Positions 1-6,291 of a DNA stretch of 6,291 bases are shown in pieces. The notes beneath the pieces are model-generated. The model did not search any database. It saw nothing but the letters and a program-made list of their open reading frames with translations, and had not been told where the DNA came from. This DNA is from Bacillota bacterium. GTDB lineage: Bacteria > Bacillota > Clostridia > Christensenellales > CAG-138. Location of the stretch: positions 1 through 6,291 of the forward strand of contig JAEWZS010000115.1 in the NCBI GenBank assembly GCA_023458355.1, given 5' to 3'. Made by a program: the position numbers and the translations under genes. Position 1 is the stretch's first letter; each line of letters starts with the position of its first letter.

Positions 1-928
1 CGGTACGGTAACCGATGCGCTTTGCACCTTCAAGCTTAACGGTGTTGTTTATAGAGGGCACAAACTCCGTTCCACTTACTTTAACAATACAGTTCGTCTC
101 TTGCTCAAATTTACACTTGTGCAAGTCCAAATAGCCGCCCGGGCCGGGCAGTATATAAGGGTTCGTTTTTTCATACAGCGTATGCGCCGCAACCGAAAGC
201 ACCGTGCACTTACGGATGGGGTTGAGCGGCTCAAGCTTAAAGTAATCCTCACCGATATAGCCGAACATGCAGTCGCTTCCGCTTCCCGGGGTTGCACAAA
301 TTGCGGCGCACTCTAAGATTTTTCCGATATGGAGCGACAATGCAGTATCGTATCCTTTTTTAATGGCAAGCGCCGCAAAGCAAACAGGGTCGTATGTGCG
401 GCCCGCCAAAACTACGTCGGGGTTTTCATCAAAGGCCGCGAGGAAGGGTTCAATTCCCATTTGTGCAACGATATGCGTGGTGGCATCTACATCCTCCATA
501 CTCGGTAAAGGAGCCGGTTCAAGAGGTGTGATGCTGCCTTTTTCCAATTCCTTTTTTATAAAGACTTTATCAAGCTCGGCCTGAATAACAGCCATTTTGA
601 AATGGAGGTTTTGCTCCGCGGAGATTTCTTCAATGATTTCGCGGCACCAAGTAAGGTGAGGATCGGCACCGCTGCCGCCCGCCGTGCCTACGACCACAGG
701 GATTTTATTTTCGACACCGGCTCGAATCATTATTTCAAGATCGCGCTTTACGGCGTCTCTGTTGGTAAAGGATACACCTGCGCCAAGGTATTAAGGACCC
801 GGATCCGTGCTGCCCGCGTCTACGGCAATCAAGTGCGGCTTGCGCTTCATACCCTCTTCAAACGACGCCATGGGAAAGCCGTAGCCCAATATAGCTGTTG
901 TAGACAGAATTCTGAATTCTTCTTTCAT
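1..928 (-). pseudogene. AtuA/DUF1446-family protein gene, 5' part, interrupted by an in-frame TAA
   Basis: The frame starts at ATG 926-928, eight bases after a strong GGAGAGGAG ribosome binding site and 24 bases after the lyase stop. It runs 309 codons to the left edge, where it is cut. Motifs I associate with the acyclic terpene utilisation AtuA (DUF1446) family are DAGSTDPGP (37-45), GTAGGSGADPH (81-91), LAGRTYDP (174-181) and LPGPGGYLDL (260-269). Codon 46, between DPGP and YLG, is TAA at 791-793; family members read as I recall them have a double tyrosine there, so one base change from TAC or TAT would explain it. Codons 47-309 have no other stop or frameshift, so any damage is recent, or the base is an error. 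The first ATG after the stop is codon 67 (728-730) and lacks a good ribosome binding site. AtuA is named for terpene catabolism, but in this operon a role in mesaconate or citramalate metabolism is more plausible; that is inference. Family call is firm, functional state is not. Confidence 0.8.
791..793 (-). other. In-frame TAA stop inside the AtuA-family gene
   Basis: Read on the minus strand, the codons around this site are GAT CCG GGT CCT TAA TAC CTT GGC, giving DPGP-stop-YLG. The same frame is open on both sides and carries family motifs on both sides, so the stop truly interrupts one gene. TAA is used as the ordinary terminator of mutE and of the upstream regulator gene in this window, so a reassigned code is not supported. 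Confidence 0.9.
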
Positions 929-936
929 CCGTAAAA

Positions 937-945
937 CTCCTCTCC
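937..945 (-). promoter_or_regulatory. Ribosome binding site of the AtuA-family gene
   Basis: The minus strand reads GGAGAGGAG, eight bases before ATG 926-928. It is the strongest Shine-Dalgarno-like sequence in the window and fixes the start of a frame that is soon interrupted. It implies that the gene was, or is, translated efficiently with the rest of the operon. Confidence 0.75.
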
Positions 946-952
946 GACTGCC

Positions 953-2188
953 CTATTTCGTAAGAGCCAAAATGCGCTGCATCTCGTTGAAGACTATCAT
1001 GTACCCTTCGTCAACGCCCATGCCGGGTTTTGCAAGAATTTGATCGGGATTTGTAGCCATGGCAACGTGAACGCATACTGTTGAGCTTCTGTCCGTTTCA
1101 TTGCAGGTGCCTCCCTGGTACGCGCCGATACCCTTTTTCTTGCAGTACAACACCGCTTCAACGGTATTGCTGATGCTGCCAAGGTCCGGTGTTTTAATTT
1201 GAACCATGTGTCCCGCTTTATGATCGGCAAAATACTTGATATCTTCTAAAGTATTACACCATTCGTCCGCGACGATTTCTACATAAATACCGCGGTCGTC
1301 AACTTCTTTTGTTAATGCTGCAAGTGCCAGCATCTGCTGTTCACGGTCTTCAATATCCATAGGCCCTTCGATGCGCAATTTGAAGGGATGTGCGGCTTGC
1401 TCCAACTCGGCAAGATAATCCGCCATAGCGCTATAGTTTCGATCACCGAAAATTAAACCGAAGGTGCCGTACACATCGATATGCAATACAGGATTGTAGC
1501 TTTCATCTTGCCTGAGCTTAAGTATGCGTTGGCTCAGCCATTTTACATACTCAAGAAGCAATTCGCCGTGCTCGCCCAACTTGGTTTTTACATGGTTGAT
1601 AAGCGCATGGGGCAGCACCGCAGCGCCTTTGATGATCATTTTATCACTGTTATCGTAACGCAAGTCTCCGCTTTGCGTAAAAATGGGGATGGGGCTCTTC
1701 GCGATCTCGGTTTTGTACTCCTCCGCGATTACTTCACACATCAGCTTATGCTTTGCTTTGGCGACAGCGTCTAAAATTGCCTGGCTTACACCATAGCGAA
1801 TGGCCGTGTGAAGCCTTTTTCCGTCTACCGTAATTTCTTCAAGCTCCTTGGTCATTTGGCGGAAGTTATTCGCTTCTTTCCCGATGAGATTGGGGAAAAT
1901 ATACTGCTCGATGACAGGGATAAAATCTTCCGCTAAAAACAAGGGATCGCGTCCGCCTGCACCGGAGTACTGCACAGCAGCACAGTCCCCATGCGCAACC
2001 TGCCCGTCTTCTAAAACCAACAGTACCGAGATGGACTCGCCTGCTTGCCGCACTGCCGTAAAGCCGGGTGTAACCGGGCTTCCTAAGTAAGCGGCACCGT
2101 CGGATACCGCACCTTTTTTAATGGCGCGTTGATCGTCGAAGAAGAAACCGGTACGTCCCGGGGCACATACAGCCTTAACGATTTTCAT
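953..2188 (-). CDS. mal: Methylaspartate ammonia-lyase (3-methylaspartase)
   Basis: Cytosolic enolase-superfamily enzyme (EC 4.3.1.2) that removes ammonia from (2S,3S)-3-methylaspartate to give mesaconate, the step after glutamate mutase. It has 411 residues, close to the roughly 413 of the Clostridium tetanomorphum enzyme. An N-terminal capping domain is followed by a TIM-barrel. Residues matching the known active site are His194 in LPHALIN, Gln172, the Mg ligands Asp238 (HIDVYG), Glu274 (RIEGP) and Asp308 (ADEW), the base Lys332 in QIKTPD, and Thr361-Cys362 in GGTCNE. The later ones sit one position beyond the C. tetanomorphum numbering as I recall it. The ATG at 2186-2188 follows the mutE stop by 34 bases. 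Its ribosome binding site (GGGATGAG, 2191-2198) is weak, so coupling to upstream translation or lower expression is possible. It ends in TAG. The gene appears intact and the identity is secure. Confidence 0.97.
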   Translation of the reverse strand: MKIVKAVCAPGRTGFFFDDQRAIKKGAVSDGAAYLGSPVTPGFTAVRQAGESISVLLVLEDGQVAHGDCAAVQYSGAGGRDPLFLAEDFIPVIEQYIFPNLIGKEANNFRQMTKELEEITVDGKRLHTAIRYGVSQAILDAVAKAKHKLMCEVIAEEYKTEIAKSPIPIFTQSGDLRYDNSDKMIIKGAAVLPHALINHVKTKLGEHGELLLEYVKWLSQRILKLRQDESYNPVLHIDVYGTFGLIFGDRNYSAMADYLAELEQAAHPFKLRIEGPMDIEDREQQMLALAALTKEVDDRGIYVEIVADEWCNTLEDIKYFADHKAGHMVQIKTPDLGSISNTVEAVLYCKKKGIGAYQGGTCNETDRSSTVCVHVAMATNPDQILAKPGMGVDEGYMIVFNEMQRILALTK

Positions 2189-2222
2189 ATCTCATCCCAG
2201 CTTTCTTACTAATATTTTAACT

Positions 2223-3671
2223 TTACCGCGGACGGCCTACAAGTCTGCCCTTGCTGATTGCATATACATCGTCGATGCCCATCTGGAAGGATGCCTCGCG
2301 GCCTTCTTCTTTTGCACGTTCGGCAATTTTATTCTTATGGAATGCGATAATATCCGGCGTGAAGGGCAAATTGCCGATGTTGAAAATACGAACAGCGCCT
2401 TGGTTATCGCGTGCAGGCAAAATTTTACCTAAATTAGAACGGCTCGGCGCAAAGGGGATATCGATTACGCCTGCTTCAAATGCCCGGACTGTACCGATTG
2501 CCCAATCGCCCGCACCAAGCTCAAAAACCCTATCTAAAATACAGCGCGTTTCGCGGATGATGGTAGATGCCTCATCCTTAATGGCACCGTTATCTACCGC
2601 TTGGTCACCAAGCATGGTGATAATCTGCTTCGTGCAGCGCAAGCCTTGTGCATTTGCTTCCTTCGTTGGAATACCTACCGCTTCGTGCGGGGTTTTAACG
2701 ATAACCTTGGTCGCATGTGCTAACACCGCCGCAGCGCTGCCCCATGCTATAACGGCAAATGCTTTTGCCTCATCCGCCGGGAACCCGCCCATCCACTGGT
2801 GCATAACGGTGGTAACGGAAACATCCTTGTAGCCATACCTTACTAAATATTCGTCGGTAAGGGCTTGCAGCGATTGGATAGCGGCAACATCTTGAATAAG
2901 GTTGCCGCATTGACCATACCCGACAGTGATGTTTTTAACACCTTGCTCCGCAGCCAAAATGCTTTCGATAATGGCTACAGCATGGGATATGCAGGGGGGA
3001 ACCAATGTGCCCGTAAGCGGACCGAATGGCTCGCGGTTTATGGAAATACCTGCTTCTTCATACATGCCGGTCAAGCGATCGACATACTGCCAGTCCATAA
3101 TGGTTTTTGTAAGGTCTGCATTTTTTGCATAGGGAATGTTGTAGCTGATACCGCCGCCCTCGTTGCTTGTAAAGCCGCCTGCATACGTGATTTCAGCAAG
3201 AAGACGCGCATCCGGCGTACCATGGCGCACCTGTACGGGCGTATTGAGCGCGTCGATAATTTGGCGGCACCCGCTAACGCCATGGTTCACGGCCGGGAAG
3301 CCGTTTAGCATACTTTTGCCGTTGTTGACAGATTCATCAATGCCCATCTGCGCTTTTTGGAAACGGTTTTGGCGGGTATAGCTGTCTATTGTAGTAGGCA
3401 GCAAATCCGCTTCGCCTTCATTTTGGAGATGCGTTAAGAGCTGTATATGCTCGTTAATAAGCGCAACACCGGCACGCGGTTGCACCAAAGTTGTGCCGCT
3501 TTCCTTTGCCTTTTGCAATTTACGGCTGAACACCTTGTAATCAGGCATACTCTTATGATAATCAAATGCAGATTGCATATCCACATCTTTACCGGTAGGC
3601 CATTGTTGCAATACTTCATCGCGCTGCCCATAAAATTCGTCATTGGTTAGGCGCTTGTTCGACAGCATCAT
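2223..3671 (-). CDS. glmE: Glutamate mutase epsilon (large catalytic) subunit
   Basis: Catalytic subunit (also MutE) of adenosylcobalamin-dependent glutamate mutase (EC 5.4.99.1), which pairs with the MutS subunit and rearranges L-glutamate to (2S,3S)-3-methylaspartate by a radical mechanism. The 482 residues agree with the 483 of the Clostridium cochlearium protein. From the first ATG, key residues fall at the known numbers: the substrate-binding arginines Arg66 (QPRAG), Arg100 (YTRQN) and Arg149 (VRHGTPD), then Glu171, Tyr177 and Tyr181 in the EGGGISYNIPYAKN stretch, and Lys326 and Glu330 in KTPHE. This supports ATG 3669-3671 over the adjacent ATG 3666-3668. AAAAAGGAG (3682-3690) lies ten bases upstream, inside the end of mutL, which overlaps this gene by 32 bases. 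The gene looks fully functional and is not fused to the small subunit. Confidence 0.98.
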   Translation of the reverse strand: MMLSNKRLTNDEFYGQRDEVLQQWPTGKDVDMQSAFDYHKSMPDYKVFSRKLQKAKESGTTLVQPRAGVALINEHIQLLTHLQNEGEADLLPTTIDSYTRQNRFQKAQMGIDESVNNGKSMLNGFPAVNHGVSGCRQIIDALNTPVQVRHGTPDARLLAEITYAGGFTSNEGGGISYNIPYAKNADLTKTIMDWQYVDRLTGMYEEAGISINREPFGPLTGTLVPPCISHAVAIIESILAAEQGVKNITVGYGQCGNLIQDVAAIQSLQALTDEYLVRYGYKDVSVTTVMHQWMGGFPADEAKAFAVIAWGSAAAVLAHATKVIVKTPHEAVGIPTKEANAQGLRCTKQIITMLGDQAVDNGAIKDEASTIIRETRCILDRVFELGAGDWAIGTVRAFEAGVIDIPFAPSRSNLGKILPARDNQGAVRIFNIGNLPFTPDIIAFHKNKIAERAKEEGREASFQMGIDDVYAISKGRLVGRPR

Positions 3672-5043
3672 GTTTCTCGAGCTCCTTTTTCATGATAGAG
3701 ATAGCTGTTTCGGGGTATTCTTCACCCAATAGGCCCATTGCCGATAAAATATACTTCCGGTCAATATAGATTGTGACCCGCTTGGGTGTTAAGCTTTGAG
3801 GTGCGTTTGGATTGTAAAGCACATGCGAAGAGATCTCCGCAGCCTTTTCGTTATGGATAATGGCACCGCCTGTCATAATGAGTGTATCGATGCGCGTTAA
3901 GTCTTTTCCGTATTGAACATAGGCAGGGCCTGTAGGCGTATATACCTGTTCCATGCTTCCTGCATGTCTCCTGACGGCCACCTCAATTGCAGCAGACGCG
4001 AGTGCAAAATCTAAATCCTTTTGCTTCTCTGTTTCAGGCAATATGCCCGGGTTTTGCTGCATGCTTAGAAGATGGCTCTCTATTTCCGACTTTGTTAGGC
4101 TCGACAGTTCCATTATTTTATCAATACCCGCCGCTTCAAGTATGCCTGCGGCACTATACCGCATGCCGATATCGCCTTCAACGGTACGCTTGGAATAAGG
4201 CTCCGGTAGGCCCCGCAAAACAACATTGTCGCTTCCCGGTGCACCTTTTGCGATAGAATACACATCCGTAGTGGCTCCACCAAGGTCAACCGCCACAAGC
4301 TCTCCGAGGCCGGGGGTATTCTTCGTCCCACCCGCAAGCAATTCCATTGCCCGCATCATAGCGCTCGGCGTAGGCATCAATATTCCGTTTAGAAGCTTTT
4401 GTGTTTTGCTTAAACCTTTGGCTTGGATAATCCTATTTAAAAACAACTCGCGAATAACGTGCTGCACAGGCTCAATGTTTAACATATTGAGCTTTGGCAG
4501 AACGTTTTCGCAAACATACACCTTACGAGCTCTTAGTATATGGGCACATTCGTCTGCAGCGTTTCTATTTCCCGCTACGACAATGGGAAAATCCCCTTCA
4601 CACTCCGCTAATGCTTTTGCGTTGTGGATGATGCAATCCGTATTGCCGCCGTCAATCCCGCCTGTAAGCAAAAATATATCGGGCTTCAACCGGGCGATTT
4701 CTAAAATGTCAGAGCGTGTAAGATGAAATGAGAATACTTTTATGACTTTAGCGCCCGCGCCAAGGCTCGCAAGCCTTGCTGCTTCGGCCGTGAGTTCCGG
4801 CACAAGGCCGGCGGTGATCATACGAAGCCCGCCCGCAGCGCTGGAGCATGCGAACTGCTTTGTAAATGTCAACGGGCCTGTCTTATCCTGTAAGGAGGAC
4901 AATGCTTTCACAAGCCCGTCATTTATATCGGTATCGACCGTGGTATGTACAGATGCAGTGCCCAACAGCATTGCCGCATCTGCATCCACAGCTGTAACTT
5001 TTGTGTATGTGCTGCCGAAATCAACCAGCAATACAGCTTGCAT
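3640..5043 (-). CDS. mutL: Glutamate mutase accessory protein MutL (reactivating ATPase)
   Basis: MutL/GlmL proteins are actin-fold ATPases thought to reactivate glutamate mutase by exchanging inactivated cobalamin, in the manner of diol dehydratase reactivases. They are unrelated to the mismatch repair MutL. Counted from the ATG at 5041-5043 the protein has 467 residues. The phosphate-1 motif VDFGSTYTK is near residues 7-15, a second glycine loop LLTGGIDGGN near 126-135, the phosphate-2 motif VDLGGATTDV near 252-261, and an adenosine-type motif IMTGGAIIH near 389-397. ACSSAAGGLRM and TVEGDIGMR are also typical of the family. A TTG codon directly precedes this ATG and could add one residue. 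I prefer the ATG because GGTGA lies seven bases before it. The gene follows mutS by 23 bases and overlaps mutE by 32, so it is translated as part of the same unit. Confidence 0.95.
   Translation of the reverse strand: MQAVLLVDFGSTYTKVTAVDADAAMLLGTASVHTTVDTDINDGLVKALSSLQDKTGPLTFTKQFACSSAAGGLRMITAGLVPELTAEAARLASLGAGAKVIKVFSFHLTRSDILEIARLKPDIFLLTGGIDGGNTDCIIHNAKALAECEGDFPIVVAGNRNAADECAHILRARKVYVCENVLPKLNMLNIEPVQHVIRELFLNRIIQAKGLSKTQKLLNGILMPTPSAMMRAMELLAGGTKNTPGLGELVAVDLGGATTDVYSIAKGAPGSDNVVLRGLPEPYSKRTVEGDIGMRYSAAGILEAAGIDKIMELSSLTKSEIESHLLSMQQNPGILPETEKQKDLDFALASAAIEVAVRRHAGSMEQVYTPTGPAYVQYGKDLTRIDTLIMTGGAIIHNEKAAEISSHVLYNPNAPQSLTPKRVTIYIDRKYILSAMGLLGEEYPETAISIMKKELEKHDAVEQAPNQ
3682..3690 (-). 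promoter_or_regulatory. Ribosome binding site of mutE, inside the end of mutL
   Basis: The minus strand reads AAAAAGGAG, with ten bases between GGAG and the first ATG of mutE. Since it lies within the last codons of mutL, ribosomes finishing mutL would pass over it, which fits translational coupling of the reactivase to the large subunit. Confidence 0.7.
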
Positions 5044-5050
5044 CAATAAG

Positions 5051-5063
5051 TCACCGTCCCTTT
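5051..5063 (-). promoter_or_regulatory. Ribosome binding site region of mutL
   Basis: Just upstream of mutL the minus strand has AAAGGGA (5057-5063) and GGTGA (5051-5055). GGTGA is seven bases from the ATG at 5041-5043, a normal spacing, and favours that ATG over the preceding TTG. Both elements lie in the 23-base gap after the mutS stop. Confidence 0.5.
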
Positions 5064-5066
5064 GGA

Positions 5067-5486
5067 TCAGCTGATATGCAAATCTTCCGATAAAGCAGCA
5101 ATCGCTGCTTCAGGCGGAGTTCCCGGGCCAAAAACGCGATTAAAACCCATTTGTATAAAACGTTTTTCAACGTCTTCAAAGTCCTGTTTTCCGACGACTA
5201 TATTTCCGCCAACATATAAAAGGATATCGCCGATACCTGCCTCAATGCACCTGTCTCGAAGGCCGCGGCAATCCAGTTCTCCGTGTCCATAAAGAGACGA
5301 TACAACAATTGCATCGGCATCCGCCTCGAGTGCTGCATTGATAAAATCTTCCTGCGGCACCATAACGCCGAGGTTGATGACATCAAATCCTGCTGCGCTG
5401 AAAACAAAGTCCAGTATTTTGTTGCCTACTGCATGAACGTCTGCGCCGATTACACCTATAACGAGTTTTTTCTTGTTTGACTCCAT
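5067..5486 (-). CDS. glmS: Glutamate mutase sigma (small, cobalamin-binding) subunit
   Basis: B12-binding subunit (also MutS) of glutamate mutase, with a Rossmann-like fold that carries adenosylcobalamin in the base-off, His-on form and docks on the MutE barrel. It has 139 residues, near the usual 137 or so. The DxHxxG cobalamin motif is present as D16-V-H18-A-V-G21, where His18 is the cobalt ligand. VSSLYGHGELDC (62-73) and YVGGNIVVGKQ (91-101) form the nucleotide-tail pocket, and PGTPPE (121-126) is also typical. The start is ATG 5484-5486, with GTGGAG (5497-5502) ten bases upstream. It is the first gene after the predicted promoter and operator and is followed by mutL after 23 bases. This protein is unrelated to mismatch repair MutS. 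Subunits S and E are separate, as in clostridia, with mutL between them. Confidence 0.97.
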   Translation of the reverse strand: MESNKKKLVIGVIGADVHAVGNKILDFVFSAAGFDVINLGVMVPQEDFINAALEADADAIVVSSLYGHGELDCRGLRDRCIEAGIGDILLYVGGNIVVGKQDFEDVEKRFIQMGFNRVFGPGTPPEAAIAALSEDLHIS

Positions 5487-5516
5487 AGATATTACACTCC
5501 ACTTTAAAACTGCATG

Positions 5517-5555
5517 AATGGGCTACAACAATAAGTTATATTGTTATAGCCCATT
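5517..5555. repeat. Imperfect inverted repeat, candidate operator before mutS
   Basis: The arms are AATGGGCTACAACAATA (5517-5533) and TATTGTTATAGCCCATT (5539-5555). They match at 16 of 17 positions (C5526 against A5546 is the mismatch) around a five-base centre. Neither side is followed by a T run, so a rho-independent terminator is unlikely. The repeat touches the predicted -35 box and covers the predicted -10 box, so most of it would lie in or upstream of the promoter and not in the RNA. This is the geometry of a site for a dimeric regulator, and the neighbouring regulator gene is the obvious candidate. The dyad is seen directly; the operator role is inferred. Confidence 0.75.
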
Positions 5556-5561
5556 TGTCAA
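5535..5561 (-). promoter_or_regulatory. Candidate sigma-70-type promoter for the glutamate mutase operon
   Basis: On the minus strand a perfect TTGACA (plus 5556-5561) is followed 15 bases later by TATAAC (plus 5535-5540). The spacing is short, since 17 is ideal. An alternative pairing uses TTGATT, starting four bases upstream, with a 19-base spacer, which would resemble promoters that need DNA distortion by an activator. Either way the -10 region lies in the inverted repeat, and the start point would be near 5528, about 40 bases before mutS. Confidence 0.5.
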
Positions 5562-5594
5562 TCAACATATGCTCATTCAGGAAAATATATAAAA

Positions 5595-6291
5595 TTACCC
5601 ATTTGTGCTGTTCTTAATACCTGCTTGTTTTTGGCGGAAAACCTTAGCTATTTCATCCTCGAGCGCCAGCATGGAGCCCTTGTCCACATGGTACTCGAAA
5701 TAGATAGGAGGTGCGGCAGACTTTAATTCATTTAAGAGCGCCTGTTCCTTTGGGCTGCAGTAATTTAGGTAGTTGCTGGGCATAATCAGCTGATCACACT
5801 GCTCAAGCAGATCTTTAACGGAATCGGTATCGGAAAAAAGCGCGACCATAGGCGGTTTTGTAAATAAACCGTACTCTTTGCAGCATTTCAAAATTATATT
5901 TGCATACCTCTCGGTAGCGGCGATCACCCCTACCTTATAGTCCACAGGAACGCGCGCCAATTGAAGCAAAGTGTTTCTTGAAATTGCCATGTAAAGCCTA
6001 AAAATGCGCGCTCCCTCGGGCATCTTTTTAGCCAAATCATCAAAATGAACGGAGGTTGTAACGATCATATCCATTTCCGGAGAAAACTCACGCGAAGCTT
6101 CAAGCACCTGCTTTAGGAGATATTCATAAACATCTACGTTAGGAAATGCGTTGATTTGGCGGCACATTTGAGAAAGCGTCTCCGGGCAGCAGTCTATAGC
6201 GCCTATATGTACCGTTGCAGGCAACTCCTCGCGCTCGCGAAGCTTAAGGTCTAAAAATATGCGAATTTCTTCAGGGGAAAACCCAAGGTCG
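5595..6291 (-). CDS. Transcriptional regulator, C-terminal part (probably GntR/YhcF-like with an effector domain)
   Basis: The open frame continues past a possible TTG at 6222-6224 to the right edge, so this gene is partial. 231 codons are visible (5598-6290) and the stop is TAA. The first visible residues, LGFSPEEIRIFLDLKLRERE, form a helix-rich linker of the type found after winged-helix DNA-binding domains of YhcF-like GntR regulators. A similar LGFSxEEI motif occurs in MerR regulators, so that family is an alternative. The rest looks like an alpha/beta ligand-binding domain: VHIGAIDCCPE, MDMIVTTSVHFDDL and YKVGVIAATERYA read as beta strands followed by helices, somewhat like periplasmic-binding or Asp/Glu racemase folds. 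The DNA-binding part is outside the window. The gene lies 108 bases upstream of mutS in the same direction, next to a dyad that could be its target. A sensor for glutamate or a pathway intermediate is a guess from context. Confidence 0.65.
   Translation of the reverse strand, partial: DLGFSPEEIRIFLDLKLREREELPATVHIGAIDCCPETLSQMCRQINAFPNVDVYEYLLKQVLEASREFSPEMDMIVTTSVHFDDLAKKMPEGARIFRLYMAISRNTLLQLARVPVDYKVGVIAATERYANIILKCCKEYGLFTKPPMVALFSDTDSVKDLLEQCDQLIMPSNYLNYCSPKEQALLNELKSAAPPIYFEYHVDKGSMLALEDEIAKVFRQKQAGIKNSTNG

Noticed and set aside
728..730. Translation restart at codon 67 of the AtuA-family gene giving a shorter functional protein
   Set aside because: No convincing ribosome binding site precedes this ATG, and the conserved DAGSTDPGP region would be lost.
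791..793. Reassigned genetic code in which TAA is sense
   Set aside because: TAA terminates mutE and the regulator gene at the expected protein ends, and I know of no bacterial lineage that reads TAA as sense.
602..934. Plus-strand open frame of 110 codons, and another at 267-584, in the region where no long minus frame closes
   Set aside because: The minus strand carries clear AtuA-family protein motifs through the same bases, broken only by one TAA. The plus-strand translations look like antisense shadows.
2251..2832. A 193-codon open frame on the plus strand
   Set aside because: It lies wholly antisense to mutE, whose protein is strongly conserved, and its translation shows no recognisable domain or ribosome binding site. 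It is a shadow.
4226..4726. Plus-strand open frame of 166 codons
   Set aside because: It is antisense to the nucleotide-binding core of mutL and has no recognisable features.
5517..5555. The inverted repeat as a rho-independent terminator for the regulator gene
   Set aside because: No T run follows on either strand, the stem is AT-rich over most of its length, and it overlaps a good promoter candidate.
6222..6224. TTG as the true start of the regulator gene
   Set aside because: The frame is open to the window edge, and the upstream residues (LGFSPEEI followed by a charged helix) look like real protein, so the gene extends beyond the window.

Overview
The window carries one co-directional gene cluster, entirely on the minus strand, for glutamate fermentation by the methylaspartate (B12-dependent) pathway. 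In transcription order, from high to low coordinates, it holds: the C-terminal part of a transcriptional regulator that runs off the right edge (5595-6291); a 108-base intergenic region with a promoter-like sequence and a long inverted repeat; glutamate mutase small subunit (mutS/glmS, 5067-5486); its actin-like reactivase (mutL/glmL, 3640-5043); glutamate mutase large subunit (mutE/glmE, 2223-3671); methylaspartate ammonia-lyase (953-2188); and the first 309 codons of an AtuA/DUF1446-family gene that runs off the left edge (1-928). No gene is supported on the plus strand; its long open frames are shadows of the minus-strand genes.

The genes form a pathway. Glutamate mutase (MutE plus cobalamin-binding MutS) isomerises L-glutamate to (2S,3S)-3-methylaspartate. 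MutL keeps the mutase active by exchanging damaged cobalamin. The lyase then removes ammonia to give mesaconate. In fermenters the next steps are hydration to citramalate and cleavage to acetate and pyruvate. The AtuA-family gene sits where a mesaconate-processing enzyme might be expected, but its biochemical role is not shown by the sequence.

The four pathway enzymes look intact, and the residues I recognise as catalytic or substrate-binding are present. The AtuA-family gene is different. Its frame has a good ribosome binding site and clear family motifs throughout, but codon 46 is TAA (791-793), where I would expect a tyrosine codon. The following 263 codons are open to the window edge. This is a nonsense mutation, a sequencing or assembly error, or less likely readthrough.

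Moret of the control logic lies between the regulator and mutS. A 17-bp-arm inverted repeat (one mismatch) abuts a perfect TTGACA and covers the likely -10 element, as an operator would. The host is probably an anaerobic, amino-acid-fermenting Firmicute (Clostridia-like), judging from gene content, purine-rich ribosome binding sites, moderate base composition and similarity to the Clostridium enzymes. This taxonomic call is inference; similar operons occur in some enterobacteria and other lineages.
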